Shown: positions 42,742-51,403 of the stretch, in pieces | Layout of the letters: every line of letters starts with the position of its first letter | Position numbering within the stretch: the first letter of the stretch is position 1 | Assembly (NCBI RefSeq): GCF_900205965.1 | Contig: NZ_OAOF01000004.1 | Coordinates: 248,001-312,000 of the forward strand | Length of the DNA: 64,000 bases | Source: Lacrimispora amygdalina | Lineage (GTDB): Bacteria; Bacillota; Clostridia; Lachnospirales; Lachnospiraceae | Direction: 5' to 3' | Notes under the pieces: generated by a model | What the model was told of the DNA's origin: nothing | Seen by the model: the letters and a program-made list of their open reading frames with translations, nothing else | Database searches by the model: none | Translations under genes and position numbers: made by a program

Positions 42742-44058
42742 CTAAACCTCCTTATATTTTTCGGCAAAACGTCTCTCGAATTCTTCTGCAAGTTCATCCC
42801 GAAACTGCGGCGCTGCAATGCGGATCAGCTGTCTTGCCCGCTCCCTGAGCGTATTGCCTTTCATCTTAGCAATTCCATGCTCCGTAACAATATAGTCAAC
42901 ATCATTTCTGGAGGTGGTTACTGTTCCTCCCTGGGTCAGATATGGCACAATCCTGGATACCGTTCCCTTTTTAGCAGTGGAAGGGAATGCAAGGATGGAT
43001 CTGCCGCCTTTTGAGAAAGAAGCTCCCCTGATAAAATCCACCTGCCCGCCGATTCCGGAAAACTGTTTTAAGCCCATGGCCTCGGAGCACGCTTCTCCCA
43101 TCAGGTTCACCTCAACCGAAGAGTTGATGGATACCATATTATCATTCTGGCCTATTATGATGGGATGATTAACATAGTCCACCGGTGCCATGAATACACT
43201 GGGATTATCATCCGCAAAATCATACAGTCTGCGGCTTCCCATAAGGAAGGACACAACAATCTTTCCTCTATTAAAATTCTTTGCAGCGCAGTTGATAACA
43301 CCTTTTTCATATAAATCAATGACACCGTCTGATATCATTTCTGAATGAATACCCAGATCTTTCTTATTATCAAGGAATTTAAGCACTGCATCCGGAATTG
43401 CTCCGATTCCCAGCTGCAGACAGTCCCCATCATTTACCATGGAAGCTATATGTTCCCCGATTGCCATCTCCACATCCCCGATTTTCGGAAGAGCAAGCTC
43501 TGGTATGGGGGTATCATCCTCTACTATCACATCGATGTCTGATACATGGATAAAGCTGTCCCCCAGAGTTCTCGGCATATTGGGATTTACTGCGGCAACT
43601 ACCTTAGCGCCCTCTACTTCTGCTGCCGGTTTTGTATAGTCACAGGACACACCAAAACTGCAGTATCCATGCTCATCCGGCAGGGATAAGGTTACGAAAA
43701 CCACATCCGGCTTTTTTGTGCTGCGGTAAAACTCCGGTGTCTGGTAAAAATAGCATGGAGTGAAATCTCCCCTCCCGCTGTTGACACAGTCCCTGGTCTT
43801 TGCTCCGAGAAACAGACTGTTTTCCCTGAAATGTTTCTCCATACCGGGCTGTGCATAGAGGGAATGCCCCATATCCACCTGCTGGTAAATCTCGATATCT
43901 CTTAGATCAGCCTGCACCGCATACTGGGTCATTGCATCCACCAGCTTAATGGGTTCACCTACCGCATGGCCAATCACCACTTTGTCACCGGATTTTACTA
44001 CCTTAACAGCCTCTTTTAACGGCTTTAATTTTGAAGTATATATCTCTCTCCAATTCAT
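42742..44058 (-). CDS. 4-hydroxybutyrate CoA-transferase family protein (first copy)
   Basis: The start at 44058 (MNWREIYTSKLKP) is set by its match to the neighbouring paralogue (MNWREIYASKLKT); GGGAGG is 13 bases away. The 438-residue length equals AbfT of C. aminobutyricum. It has DGDCLQLGIGAIPDAVLKFL and VNLMGEACSEAMGLKQFSGIGGQVDFIRGA with the catalytic Glu. One of the two copies may serve 4-hydroxybutyrate and the other succinate or butyrate. It follows the dehydratase gene with a 41-base gap and precedes the second copy after 3 bases. Confidence 0.9.
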   Translation of the reverse strand: MNWREIYTSKLKPLKEAVKVVKSGDKVVIGHAVGEPIKLVDAMTQYAVQADLRDIEIYQQVDMGHSLYAQPGMEKHFRENSLFLGAKTRDCVNSGRGDFTPCYFYQTPEFYRSTKKPDVVFVTLSLPDEHGYCSFGVSCDYTKPAAEVEGAKVVAAVNPNMPRTLGDSFIHVSDIDVIVEDDTPIPELALPKIGDVEMAIGEHIASMVNDGDCLQLGIGAIPDAVLKFLDNKKDLGIHSEMISDGVIDLYEKGVINCAAKNFNRGKIVVSFLMGSRRLYDFADDNPSVFMAPVDYVNHPIIIGQNDNMVSINSSVEVNLMGEACSEAMGLKQFSGIGGQVDFIRGASFSKGGRSILAFPSTAKKGTVSRIVPYLTQGGTVTTSRNDVDYIVTEHGIAKMKGNTLRERARQLIRIAAPQFRDELAEEFERRFAEKYKEV

Positions 44059-44099
44059 ACCTGTGTTTAACCTCCCTCTTAGGTCTAAAATGGCCATAT

Positions 44100-45548
44100 T
44101 TAATCCTTTATTTTTGCAATTGCCTTTGCAAGCTCTTTCTTTCTTCCAATATTGCCCTGACGGGAGATCATGATCCTCTGCGCCTGTGGCGAGCCGGCTC
44201 CATGAAGTGATTCTGTCCTGTAGCCCACTGCAGCAGTTCCAAGTGTCAGATTTTCGATTAAACGCAGAATCCTGAGACGGTTTTCCGTTGACACACCTTC
44301 AATTCCCTTTAAATATTTCTCCACATAGCCCCCTACAACCGGATCGTTTAAATCCTTCTCAGACGGCGCGGTCACCATAAGCCCACCTGCAATATCCTCT
44401 GCCAGGCGTGCAATCTCATATGGATATCTGGTCACATTCTGCTTACATACATTGGCCAGTAACAGGTCTATTATGTAATTACCGGAATCGGTGGGAGTCC
44501 CTTCTGCGGAACATGCGATACCACAGCAGTAAAGTGTCTCGTTTAAATGGGTCATTTCTATCAGTTTATCCTTAATATGGGAAGCTTTGGGTACGCCGTT
44601 ATAATCCGCTGCCAGTGCTGCCGCACCAATTAAAACATCACCCACTCCCACCTTGCAGCCGCCGTAGGACTGTCTGTGATATCCCGCGAACCGCTCTACC
44701 AGCATACCGGCAAATTCAAATTCTCCATTGAGGAAAATGCGGTCATTGGGAACAAATACATCATCAAATACAACCAGTGCCTCTACGCCTCCAAATTCGC
44801 TGTTACCCACATCCATCTGTGATCCTTCCAGCTTTCTGGTATCGCAGGACTGCCTTCCGATAATCATTACGATTCCCTCTGCATCCACAGGAACTGCAAA
44901 GGATACTGCATAATCCTTATCATCTGGTCCCATGGCTACGGTAGGCATGACAATTACTTCCTGTGAGTTGATAATCCCTGTCTGATGTGCTTTTGCGCCT
45001 CTGACTACGATTCCGTCATCTCTGCGCTCCACCACTCTTAAATACATATCAGGATCTGGCTGCGCATGAGGTGCCAGCCCCCGGTCGCCCTTGGGATCCG
45101 TCATTGCTCCATCTACCGTTAAATCTTTATCCTGAACCATACGGAGATACTTTTTAAAATTCTCATGGTAGCTGGTGCCGTATTTTTCATCGATTTCATA
45201 GGTGGTTGACCATTCGGCGTTAAACGCATCCATTCCCACGCAGCGCTGGAAACAGGCAGCTGTCTTCTGTCCGCAGAGTCTTTGCATTTTAACCTTTTTA
45301 ATCAAATCATCCGTACTTCTGTGAATATTGGCAAATCTGTTGATTTTACGTCCATCCTCCAGAGTTACGGTCATTAAATCCTCGTATTCCGGCATCTGCG
45401 CCAGATCATAGGTCGCCTTTACAGAATTAAGGGATGGTCTTAAAATCGGATGATCAATCGGGTTGTCAATCTTCTCCCCAAACATATAAATATTAAGTTT
45501 CAAATTCCGCATACTTTCCACATATTCTTCACCAGTCATTAATGCCAT
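44100..45548 (-). CDS. abfD: 4-hydroxybutyryl-CoA dehydratase / vinylacetyl-CoA isomerase
   Basis: From the ATG at 45548 (AAGGAG upstream) the enzyme has 482 residues, the usual length. The ligands of its 4Fe-4S cluster fall where expected: Cys99 and Cys103 in AACFQRCVGMD, and His291 and Cys298 in GYHRQSYGGC. It is an FAD/4Fe-4S radical enzyme that converts 4-hydroxybutyryl-CoA to crotonyl-CoA and is oxygen sensitive, supporting an anaerobic host. It stands between the 4-hydroxybutyrate dehydrogenase and the CoA-transferases in pathway order. Confidence 0.96.
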   Translation of the reverse strand: MALMTGEEYVESMRNLKLNIYMFGEKIDNPIDHPILRPSLNSVKATYDLAQMPEYEDLMTVTLEDGRKINRFANIHRSTDDLIKKVKMQRLCGQKTAACFQRCVGMDAFNAEWSTTYEIDEKYGTSYHENFKKYLRMVQDKDLTVDGAMTDPKGDRGLAPHAQPDPDMYLRVVERRDDGIVVRGAKAHQTGIINSQEVIVMPTVAMGPDDKDYAVSFAVPVDAEGIVMIIGRQSCDTRKLEGSQMDVGNSEFGGVEALVVFDDVFVPNDRIFLNGEFEFAGMLVERFAGYHRQSYGGCKVGVGDVLIGAAALAADYNGVPKASHIKDKLIEMTHLNETLYCCGIACSAEGTPTDSGNYIIDLLLANVCKQNVTRYPYEIARLAEDIAGGLMVTAPSEKDLNDPVVGGYVEKYLKGIEGVSTENRLRILRLIENLTLGTAAVGYRTESLHGAGSPQAQRIMISRQGNIGRKKELAKAIAKIKD

Positions 45549-45564
45549 AATCTTCTTCTCCTTT

Positions 45565-46680
45565 TCAATACAGCTCCTGATAAATCTTAAGCACCCGTTC
45601 CTCATTAAGGGGCACAAAGTTATTTGCCATGAGACGTGCCTGCTGTTCCATAACACTCTTTGTAAATAGTGCAAGCTCCTCCTGTTTCACGCCATATTCA
45701 CGCAGCGACTTCTTAGGAAGAATTGTGCCAAGCAGCTCATCTAGCTTTTCATAAACTTCTGATTCAGAGCACCCCAGCAGTTTTACAAGACACCGGTTCA
45801 TCACTGCAATCTCTCCATCCTGCCTGATTTCCATGTAATTTTTAAGTACCCCTGTAAACATGGCATAGTTGCTCTCCCCATGAGCCACATGGTAGGTGCC
45901 TCCTAACGGATAACTGGTGGCATGGACTGCTGCACACCCGGCTGTTCCGAATGCGATACCTGCATAATTGCTTGCGATAAGGAAATCCTTCATAAGCGGA
46001 AGTCTTGCCTCCGGCCCTTTTGCTCCAATCTCCTGATATCCCCTGATAATCATCTCAATGGCCTTATAACCAAACAGCTTTGTAAACGGTGTAGCCTTTG
46101 GAGACAGGCTGGACTCCACAGCATGAACCAGAGCGTCTATGGAACTGGTGGCAAACACGGCAAATGGCAGTCCATTTAAAAGTTCCGGCACCAGAACCGC
46201 TTCATCTGCATACATATGAGGTGACACAAGTCCTACCTTTGTCCCCAGCCTGGTCCGGTTGATAATGGAAATATTCGTGACCTCACTTCCCGTTCCGCAG
46301 GTTGTAGGCAGGATGACAAGTTCACGTTTCTTCCGGATCTTATCAGGTGCAGCGTAAAGGGAGTCAAGGGGTTCCCCTTCGGACACCGCCATTACCTTGG
46401 CAATATCAATTACAGTACCGCCTCCAATTGCAATAATCCGTTTGCAGTCTGTTTTGGCTGCCGCTTCAAGGATCGCATCCACCATGACATCAGTGGGCTC
46501 TCCTGTCCCGTATGCTTCCTGAAATATGGTATGGACATTCAGCTCAAGATTTCCGAAATATGGTTTATATATGTATTCATTAGTCAATATGAGATCACCG
46601 CTGCCAAGGTTGAATTCTCTGGCAAATTCTGCGCAGGTATCATAGTATGAAATCTGGGATTTTAAAATAATCTCTTTCAT
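45565..46680 (-). CDS. 4hbD: 4-hydroxybutyrate dehydrogenase (iron-type alcohol dehydrogenase)
   Basis: The 371-residue protein is an iron-dependent alcohol dehydrogenase with GGGTVIDIAKVMAVSEG for NAD(P), PTTCGTGSEVTNISII, DALVHAVESSLSP and the metal ligands around HATSYPLGGTYHVAHGESN. The length and N-terminus match the C. kluyveri 4HbD group, which reduces succinate semialdehyde to 4-hydroxybutyrate. It follows sucD by 11 bases, and abfD follows after 16, so it is in the same operon. Confidence 0.93.
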   Translation of the reverse strand: MKEIILKSQISYYDTCAEFAREFNLGSGDLILTNEYIYKPYFGNLELNVHTIFQEAYGTGEPTDVMVDAILEAAAKTDCKRIIAIGGGTVIDIAKVMAVSEGEPLDSLYAAPDKIRKKRELVILPTTCGTGSEVTNISIINRTRLGTKVGLVSPHMYADEAVLVPELLNGLPFAVFATSSIDALVHAVESSLSPKATPFTKLFGYKAIEMIIRGYQEIGAKGPEARLPLMKDFLIASNYAGIAFGTAGCAAVHATSYPLGGTYHVAHGESNYAMFTGVLKNYMEIRQDGEIAVMNRCLVKLLGCSESEVYEKLDELLGTILPKKSLREYGVKQEELALFTKSVMEQQARLMANNFVPLNEERVLKIYQELY

Positions 46681-46691
46681 TTCTATCCCTC

Positions 46692-48050
46692 CTATGCAAA
46701 AATTTCTTCATCTGACGGCTGTTTCCAATCCTTTTTTACAAAAGCAATGCGGCTCTTGTTCATCAGATGGGTATAGAACAGATTCTCGCTGATAGCATTG
46801 TTGCCCCAGCTTCCGCAGCCCAGTGTGGTGGTAGGATTCAATGAGTTTGCAAAAGCCCCGCCTGCCATGCTGGAACAGGTCTGATTGACTACAACACGGC
46901 TTACAGGAAGCTTCACACCTGCATATTCAATGTGTTTTTTATCGTTGGACTGGATATCTGCGGAATGCCCTTCCCCTTCATATACCAGATTTTCATATGC
47001 AATCTGTACAGCCTCTTCCCAGGTTTGATAGCTGTATGCAGCCATCATCGGACACATCTTCTCCTTGCTCCATACAACTCCTTCTCCGTGTTTCTCAGGT
47101 TTTACAATAATGACCTTTGTACCCTGGGGAACGGTAATACCAGCCAGGTCTGCTATTGTTTGAACCGACTGCCCAACCACTTTTTTGTTAATCACACCAC
47201 TTGGGAATATCACTTCTGCCAGTTTATCAACAACCGCCTTATCCTCTATGTAGAACGCTCCCTGGGATACAAACTCCTTTATCACCGTATCGTAATCCTT
47301 CTCAGGAGCAATGATTGTCTGGGTTCCGGAACAGATAATACCATTGTCAAAGATGCGGCTGGCAATCATGCGTCCTGCAGCAGCCTTGTAATCAATTCCT
47401 TCATCAATCAGTCCCTGTACATTGCCAGGGCCCACGCCATAGCTCGGCTTTCCGCTGGAATAAGCGGATTTTACAACACCCGCACCACCGGTAGCCAGTA
47501 CAACATCACAGGCGGCCATCAGTTCGTTGGTAAGTTCAATGGACGGTTCCTCGATTACCAGGAAAATATCTCTTGGCACACCCATGCGGTCCAGTTCTTT
47601 GTAATACAGATCAGCAACTGCCATCGCACATTTCTTACTGCGCGGGTGAGGTGCAATAATAATCGTATTCTGACATTTTACGGCGTACATGGCATTACAC
47701 ATGGGGGTCACGATGGGGTTGGTGCACGGTGTTGCGGCTGCAATAACCCCCATGGGCTTTGCCACCTCAATCAGTCCGGCTTCCTCATCCGTACCAATAA
47801 TGCCAATGGACTTTTTTCCCTTCACTGCATTCCAGATAATTCTGGATTTTCCTTTATTCTTGGTGATCTTGTCTTCGTAAACACCCATCCTGCTTTCCTC
47901 AACAGCAAGCTTTGCCAGCGGCTCTGCATTATCAAAAATAACTTTTGCAAACATCTTTACAATTGCATCTGTCTTTTCCTGGTCATAGGTACGCAGGACC
48001 TGCTGTGCATTTCTGGAACGTTCTACTAATGATTCAATTAAATGGCTCAT
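46692..48050 (-). CDS. sucD: CoA-acylating succinate-semialdehyde dehydrogenase
   Basis: The 452-residue protein is a close match in layout to SucD of C. kluyveri: EESRMGVYEDKITKNKGKSRIIWN, PMGVIAAATPCTNPIVTPMCNAMYA, ATGGAGVVKSAYSSGKPSYGVGPGN. The catalytic Cys is in DNGIICSGTQ, and the C-terminal part reads LNPTTTLGCGSWGNNAISENL. It reduces succinyl-CoA to succinate semialdehyde with release of CoA. AAGGAG is 8 bases from the ATG. It is the first gene of the 4-hydroxybutyrate operon and faces a LysR gene across 463 bases. Confidence 0.94.
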   Translation of the reverse strand: MSHLIESLVERSRNAQQVLRTYDQEKTDAIVKMFAKVIFDNAEPLAKLAVEESRMGVYEDKITKNKGKSRIIWNAVKGKKSIGIIGTDEEAGLIEVAKPMGVIAAATPCTNPIVTPMCNAMYAVKCQNTIIIAPHPRSKKCAMAVADLYYKELDRMGVPRDIFLVIEEPSIELTNELMAACDVVLATGGAGVVKSAYSSGKPSYGVGPGNVQGLIDEGIDYKAAAGRMIASRIFDNGIICSGTQTIIAPEKDYDTVIKEFVSQGAFYIEDKAVVDKLAEVIFPSGVINKKVVGQSVQTIADLAGITVPQGTKVIIVKPEKHGEGVVWSKEKMCPMMAAYSYQTWEEAVQIAYENLVYEGEGHSADIQSNDKKHIEYAGVKLPVSRVVVNQTCSSMAGGAFANSLNPTTTLGCGSWGNNAISENLFYTHLMNKSRIAFVKKDWKQPSDEEIFA

Positions 48051-48513
48051 TTTTTTATCTCCTTAGATAGTGATTTTTTTAACATTGTTTCTATGTTTAA
48101 TTCTAATTCGTTTTTTCTATATTTAAAAATACTAATAACTTATCATAAACAATAGGATTTTTTATGGTTCATTTTTGGCATAATGCCCAATTTAATAATT
48201 TACATCAGCCATAGCTCAATCCTCAAAAGCATTATTGGCAAAATCTTATTGTTAATTTATTAACTTATATACGCTAAAAAAACCGTATTTCATGAGACGA
48301 CAAACGGATAAGGAAGGTTTTATTCTGGAGCGAAACAGATATGATCTGAAGTGAGTTAACTGAAAGACCGGAGACAGCTGGTCTTGTGGTAAAATAATGG
48401 TGCATCTCTTTACTTCTTATATCTAGAAGTATATAATAGCTGGTAATATATGTAAAATATATATATTGTATGTCAATTATATAATATTTATATAGGGGAT
48501 AAATGGAGGGTGT
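48051..48513. promoter_or_regulatory. Divergent control region between sucD operon and LysR gene
   Basis: This 463-base AT-rich gap separates the two transcription units. It contains GGCATAATGCC (48177-48187), a palindrome about 125 bases upstream of sucD. AT-rich inverted repeats such as TTAATTTATTAA occur near 48250, and a long T/A-alternating stretch lies just before the LysR gene. LysR proteins usually bind such sites between themselves and the target. No small gene or RNA was recognised here. Confidence 0.5.
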
Positions 48514-49422
48514 ATGGATATCACGTATGACTATTACAGAATTTTTTATTATGTTGCAACATGCAAAAGTTTTTCCAGGGCAGCTGGTCTTCTTTCAGCA
48601 AACCAGTCCAATATTTCACGGTTCATTAATAATTTAGAGCATCAGTTGGGTTGTAAACTTTTCGTAAGATCCAACCGTGGTATCTCATTGACGCCTGAAG
48701 GGGAGAAGCTCTATTCCCATGTGAAGATTGCCCAGGAACAGTTCAGGGCGGCTGAACTGGAACTGATCAACGACAAAAACCTAAGCGGAGGCACGATAAC
48801 CATCAGTGTCAGTGATACGGCTCTGCACGGCCATCTTCTTCCCATACTTGCAGCATTCCACAGTACCCATCCCGGTATCCATCTGCGCATTCTTAACCAT
48901 ACCACACCACAGGCAATCCAGGTATTAAAGAACCGGCTGGTTCACTTTGCAGTAGTGACCACCCCTTACAACGTGAAACTTCCACTGAAAGAAACATGTC
49001 TGAAGTCTTTTCAGGAGATATTAATAGGAGGGAAACATTATTCCTTTTTAAAAGACAAGCCCCACCACCTGTCGGAACTGCTGCAGTATCCTTTTGTCTG
49101 CCTCGGAAAAGATACCGTGACTTATGAATTTTTCTCACGCCTTTTCTTAAAATATGATCTGGTTTTTAAGCCGGATATAGAAGTTGCTTCGACGAATCAG
49201 CTGATGCCTATGATTAAAAATGATCTGGGTATCGGTTTTATTCCGGAGCATTTTGCCCAGGAAGCCATTGAAAACGGGGAGGTTTTCTCCATTCCTCTGG
49301 CGGAGCAGATACCAAGACGCAGTATCTGTCTGGTAGAAAATACCAGCAAATGTCCGAGCATTGCTGCAAATGCACTAAAGCAGATGATTCTTTCCCAGGA
49401 GTCCTGCAGCAGTCAGTTATAA
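48514..49422 (+). CDS. LysR-family regulator, likely of the 4-hydroxybutyrate operon
   Basis: The 302-residue protein has the LysR helix-turn-helix (FYYVATCKSFSRAAGLLSANQSNISRFINNLEHQLGCKLFVRSNRGISLTPEG) and an effector domain (about 90-290) with GIGFIPEHFAQEAIENGEV. Its divergent position to sucD strongly suggests control of that operon, perhaps in response to succinate semialdehyde or 4-hydroxybutyrate. GGAGG is 4-5 bases from the ATG. It resembles the LysR protein encoded at 39748. Confidence 0.93.
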   Translation: MDITYDYYRIFYYVATCKSFSRAAGLLSANQSNISRFINNLEHQLGCKLFVRSNRGISLTPEGEKLYSHVKIAQEQFRAAELELINDKNLSGGTITISVSDTALHGHLLPILAAFHSTHPGIHLRILNHTTPQAIQVLKNRLVHFAVVTTPYNVKLPLKETCLKSFQEILIGGKHYSFLKDKPHHLSELLQYPFVCLGKDTVTYEFFSRLFLKYDLVFKPDIEVASTNQLMPMIKNDLGIGFIPEHFAQEAIENGEVFSIPLAEQIPRRSICLVENTSKCPSIAANALKQMILSQESCSSQL

Positions 49423-49432
49423 CGACGGTAAT

Positions 49433-49471
49433 AAAAAAAGACACTTCCAGAATATTTCTTAGAAATGTCTT
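49433..49471 (-). terminator. Terminator of the small OadB-motif gene
   Basis: On the minus strand AAGACA and TGTCTT arms (with further TTC/GAA pairing) are followed by TTTTTTT. It lies between the convergent LysR gene and the 49511-49744 gene. Confidence 0.75.
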
Positions 49472-49510
49472 CTAATTTTGTAAAATTGAGGGTGCTCACT
49501 CTTCTTCCCG

Positions 49511-49744
49511 CTATTTATTTGAATGATTTTTTACAATTATAATTAGTATTCCCAGAATGATAATGATTCCACTCACCAGCATGGCTGTGGAAGTAACGTG
49601 ATCCGGTTTTCCTGCTATAAATATTGCCGTTGGTCCATCGGCTCCGCCAATCACTGTAACCGCCTTATTTCCTGCAAAATACGCACCTGCTATTATCAAT
49701 GCGCCTCCTGCTATACTTAATAATCCGCAAATCCATTTCATCAT
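49511..49744 (-). CDS. Two-helix mini-protein carrying the OadB signature
   Basis: The 77-residue protein has two hydrophobic helices (about 5-27 and 52-72) around VIGGADGPTAIFIAGK. The GGADGPT-[AS]-IF motif is a hallmark of the beta subunit of Na+-translocating decarboxylases (OadB/GcdB/MmdB), where it forms part of the Na+/substrate path; the full subunit has over 350 residues. Here it stands alone with its own ribosome-binding site (GGGGAG) and terminator. It may be a short relative or regulator of the decarboxylase, or a relic that still folds. No decarboxylase genes are in the window. Confidence 0.75.
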   Translation of the reverse strand: MMKWICGLLSIAGGALIIAGAYFAGNKAVTVIGGADGPTAIFIAGKPDHVTSTAMLVSGIIIILGILIIIVKNHSNK

Positions 49745-49949
49745 TCACGCTCTCCCCTTAAATAGAATATCAACGTTTTCCAACATAATTATAACATAAT
49801 CCCCACTCTATAGGAAGAGATATGACTGAATGCACCACTCTGCCCTCTCCTGTCAACTGGTATGTATAAATTTGATGAAATTGGCTATTTTAATAATTCC
49901 AGTTATTCTATATGATATAACCTATCATCAACAGAAAGGACAGGTAACT

Positions 49950-50501
49950 ATGAATATCAAAAGAACAAAAAAATTAGTATTCAGCGCATTGATGGCAGCA
50001 CTTACAACTGCAGCTACACTGGTAATACATATACCATCGTTTCATGGCTATATTCATCTGGGAGATGGTATGGTTTTATTAAGCGGTATACTTCTTGGTC
50101 CGGTAGCTGGAGCAGCCGCTGGGGGAATTGGTTCTATGATGGCAGATCTGATATCTGGCTACGCCTTCTATGCACCGGCTACATTTATCATTAAAGCGCT
50201 GGCAGCCTTCTTTGGCGGATACTTGTACCGCAGATTTTCAAATAACCGTCCCAATGCTCATTTTCAGATACTGCCATTTCTAACCGCAGGTATTGTATGC
50301 AGCAGTATCGTCACCGGAGGTTATTTTATATTCGAGCTTTTTGTATATAACCGGGCGGCTGCCATTATTAATGTACCATTCAATCTGGTTCAGAATCTGT
50401 TCAGTCTGATGGTGTCCGGCGCACTGCTTCCTTTTCTCCTGCGAAGTCATGAGATTCGAAATCTGAACCTGGAAACTGATTCGATTGCTGAATCGTTCTA
50501 A
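49950..50501 (+). CDS. ECF transporter S component
   Basis: From the ATG at 49950 (AAAGGACAGG upstream; the in-frame extension is rejected) the protein has 183 residues and about five to six helices. KLVFSALMAALTTAATLVIHIP and the GYIHLGDGMVLLSGILLGPVAGAAAGGIGSMMADLISGY stretch are the hallmarks of S components of energy-coupling factor transporters. These bind a vitamin, precursor or metal outside and dock on a shared EcfAAT module. The vitamin is not known; no riboswitch was seen in the leader and no EcfA/T genes are adjacent, so it is a group II S component. Confidence 0.88.
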   Translation: MNIKRTKKLVFSALMAALTTAATLVIHIPSFHGYIHLGDGMVLLSGILLGPVAGAAAGGIGSMMADLISGYAFYAPATFIIKALAAFFGGYLYRRFSNNRPNAHFQILPFLTAGIVCSSIVTGGYFIFELFVYNRAAAIINVPFNLVQNLFSLMVSGALLPFLLRSHEIRNLNLETDSIAESF

Positions 50502-50506
50502 AAATA

Positions 50507-50529
50507 AAGCCGTGCTGCCCGCACGGCTT
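50507..50529. terminator. Bidirectional terminator between ECF S component and ablB
   Basis: AAGCCGTGC and GCACGGCTT pair perfectly with a 5-base loop. On the minus strand it is followed by TATTTTTAG and ends the ablAB unit; on the plus strand by ATCCCCTTTAT. Confidence 0.85.
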
Positions 50530-50539
50530 ATCCCCTTTA

Positions 50540-51403
50540 TCAGAAGGCATCGAGCCTTTTTATCCAGATATTCATGTCTTCATATGCACCACATATATTA
50601 CAATTATTGATTAATCTGCCTCTGTATTTATATTGATGCTTACATAAAACCATATTTATCCCCGTATTAACTGCCCTGGATAAACTATATAAAGTAATAA
50701 AGTTCCTGTTTTTAAGTTCTTCTTCTAACTCATATATAATATTTGACAGCACCCCTTTTCCCCTGTGATCCGGATAGGTGGCGCAATCCGTCATTTCAGC
50801 ATTCCTGTTATCCATGTCCATATCCGCTGAAGCCATTCCAATGATCTTTCCCTCTGATTCAGCAACTTTATAAAGTATTTTCCCATCCATTGTCTGTCTT
50901 ATATATTCCTCGTCATATACTGGCGTAGGATAGGTGGAAAACACGGTGGAAAATAATGCAACAATTTCTCCTATATCACTTTGTGTTGCAGTTCTGATGC
51001 TGTATGGCAGATTGTTGCTGCCGCCTGCAGTATGTCTGTTGTTTGACATTAGGCACTGAGCGATTATCTTATCTTTTAGTTCCGGATTGTCAGAGATTTT
51101 TCTCTTGCTGTCCATAAAATATGACACACAATATGCATCTGTTCCTTTGAAAAACCCATCTATTTTTCCTTCAACGCAAAATCCTGCCTGAGTAAATAGT
51201 TTCACATGGGGCAAAATGGTATTACCTATCACTTTACCAGCGTGATTTTCTGATGCAAAGTCTTTTATCTTATCTACCGTCTGAATCGGTATGCTGCCGG
51301 AATCAAGGATTTTTACACGCTTATTCATACGATCCAGATATATTTTTATATTATCTATTGTAAAATAGCAATTATTTTCAATATCACATTGGAACCTTTT
51401 CAT
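50540..51403 (-). CDS. ablB: Beta-lysine N6-acetyltransferase
   Basis: The start at 51403 has AGGAG upstream and overlaps the end of ablA by about 20 bases. The 287-residue protein has an N-terminal extension and a C-terminal GNAT domain (about 140-285). RTATQSDIGEIVALFSTVFSTYPTPVYDEEYI, and DCATYPDHRGKGVLSNIIYELEE with the acetyl-CoA binding loop, identify the AblB family. It acetylates beta-lysine to N-epsilon-acetyl-beta-lysine, a compatible solute first known from methanogens and also found in clostridia and bacilli. It is translationally coupled to ablA and is followed by a terminator. Confidence 0.92.
   Translation of the reverse strand: MKRFQCDIENNCYFTIDNIKIYLDRMNKRVKILDSGSIPIQTVDKIKDFASENHAGKVIGNTILPHVKLFTQAGFCVEGKIDGFFKGTDAYCVSYFMDSKRKISDNPELKDKIIAQCLMSNNRHTAGGSNNLPYSIRTATQSDIGEIVALFSTVFSTYPTPVYDEEYIRQTMDGKILYKVAESEGKIIGMASADMDMDNRNAEMTDCATYPDHRGKGVLSNIIYELEEELKNRNFITLYSLSRAVNTGINMVLCKHQYKYRGRLINNCNICGAYEDMNIWIKRLDAF

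Noticed and set aside
46932..48029. A 365-residue open frame on the plus strand opposite sucD
   Set aside because: It is the antisense shadow of a well-supported enzyme gene, lacks a ribosome-binding site, and has a His/Asn/Cys-rich composition without domains.
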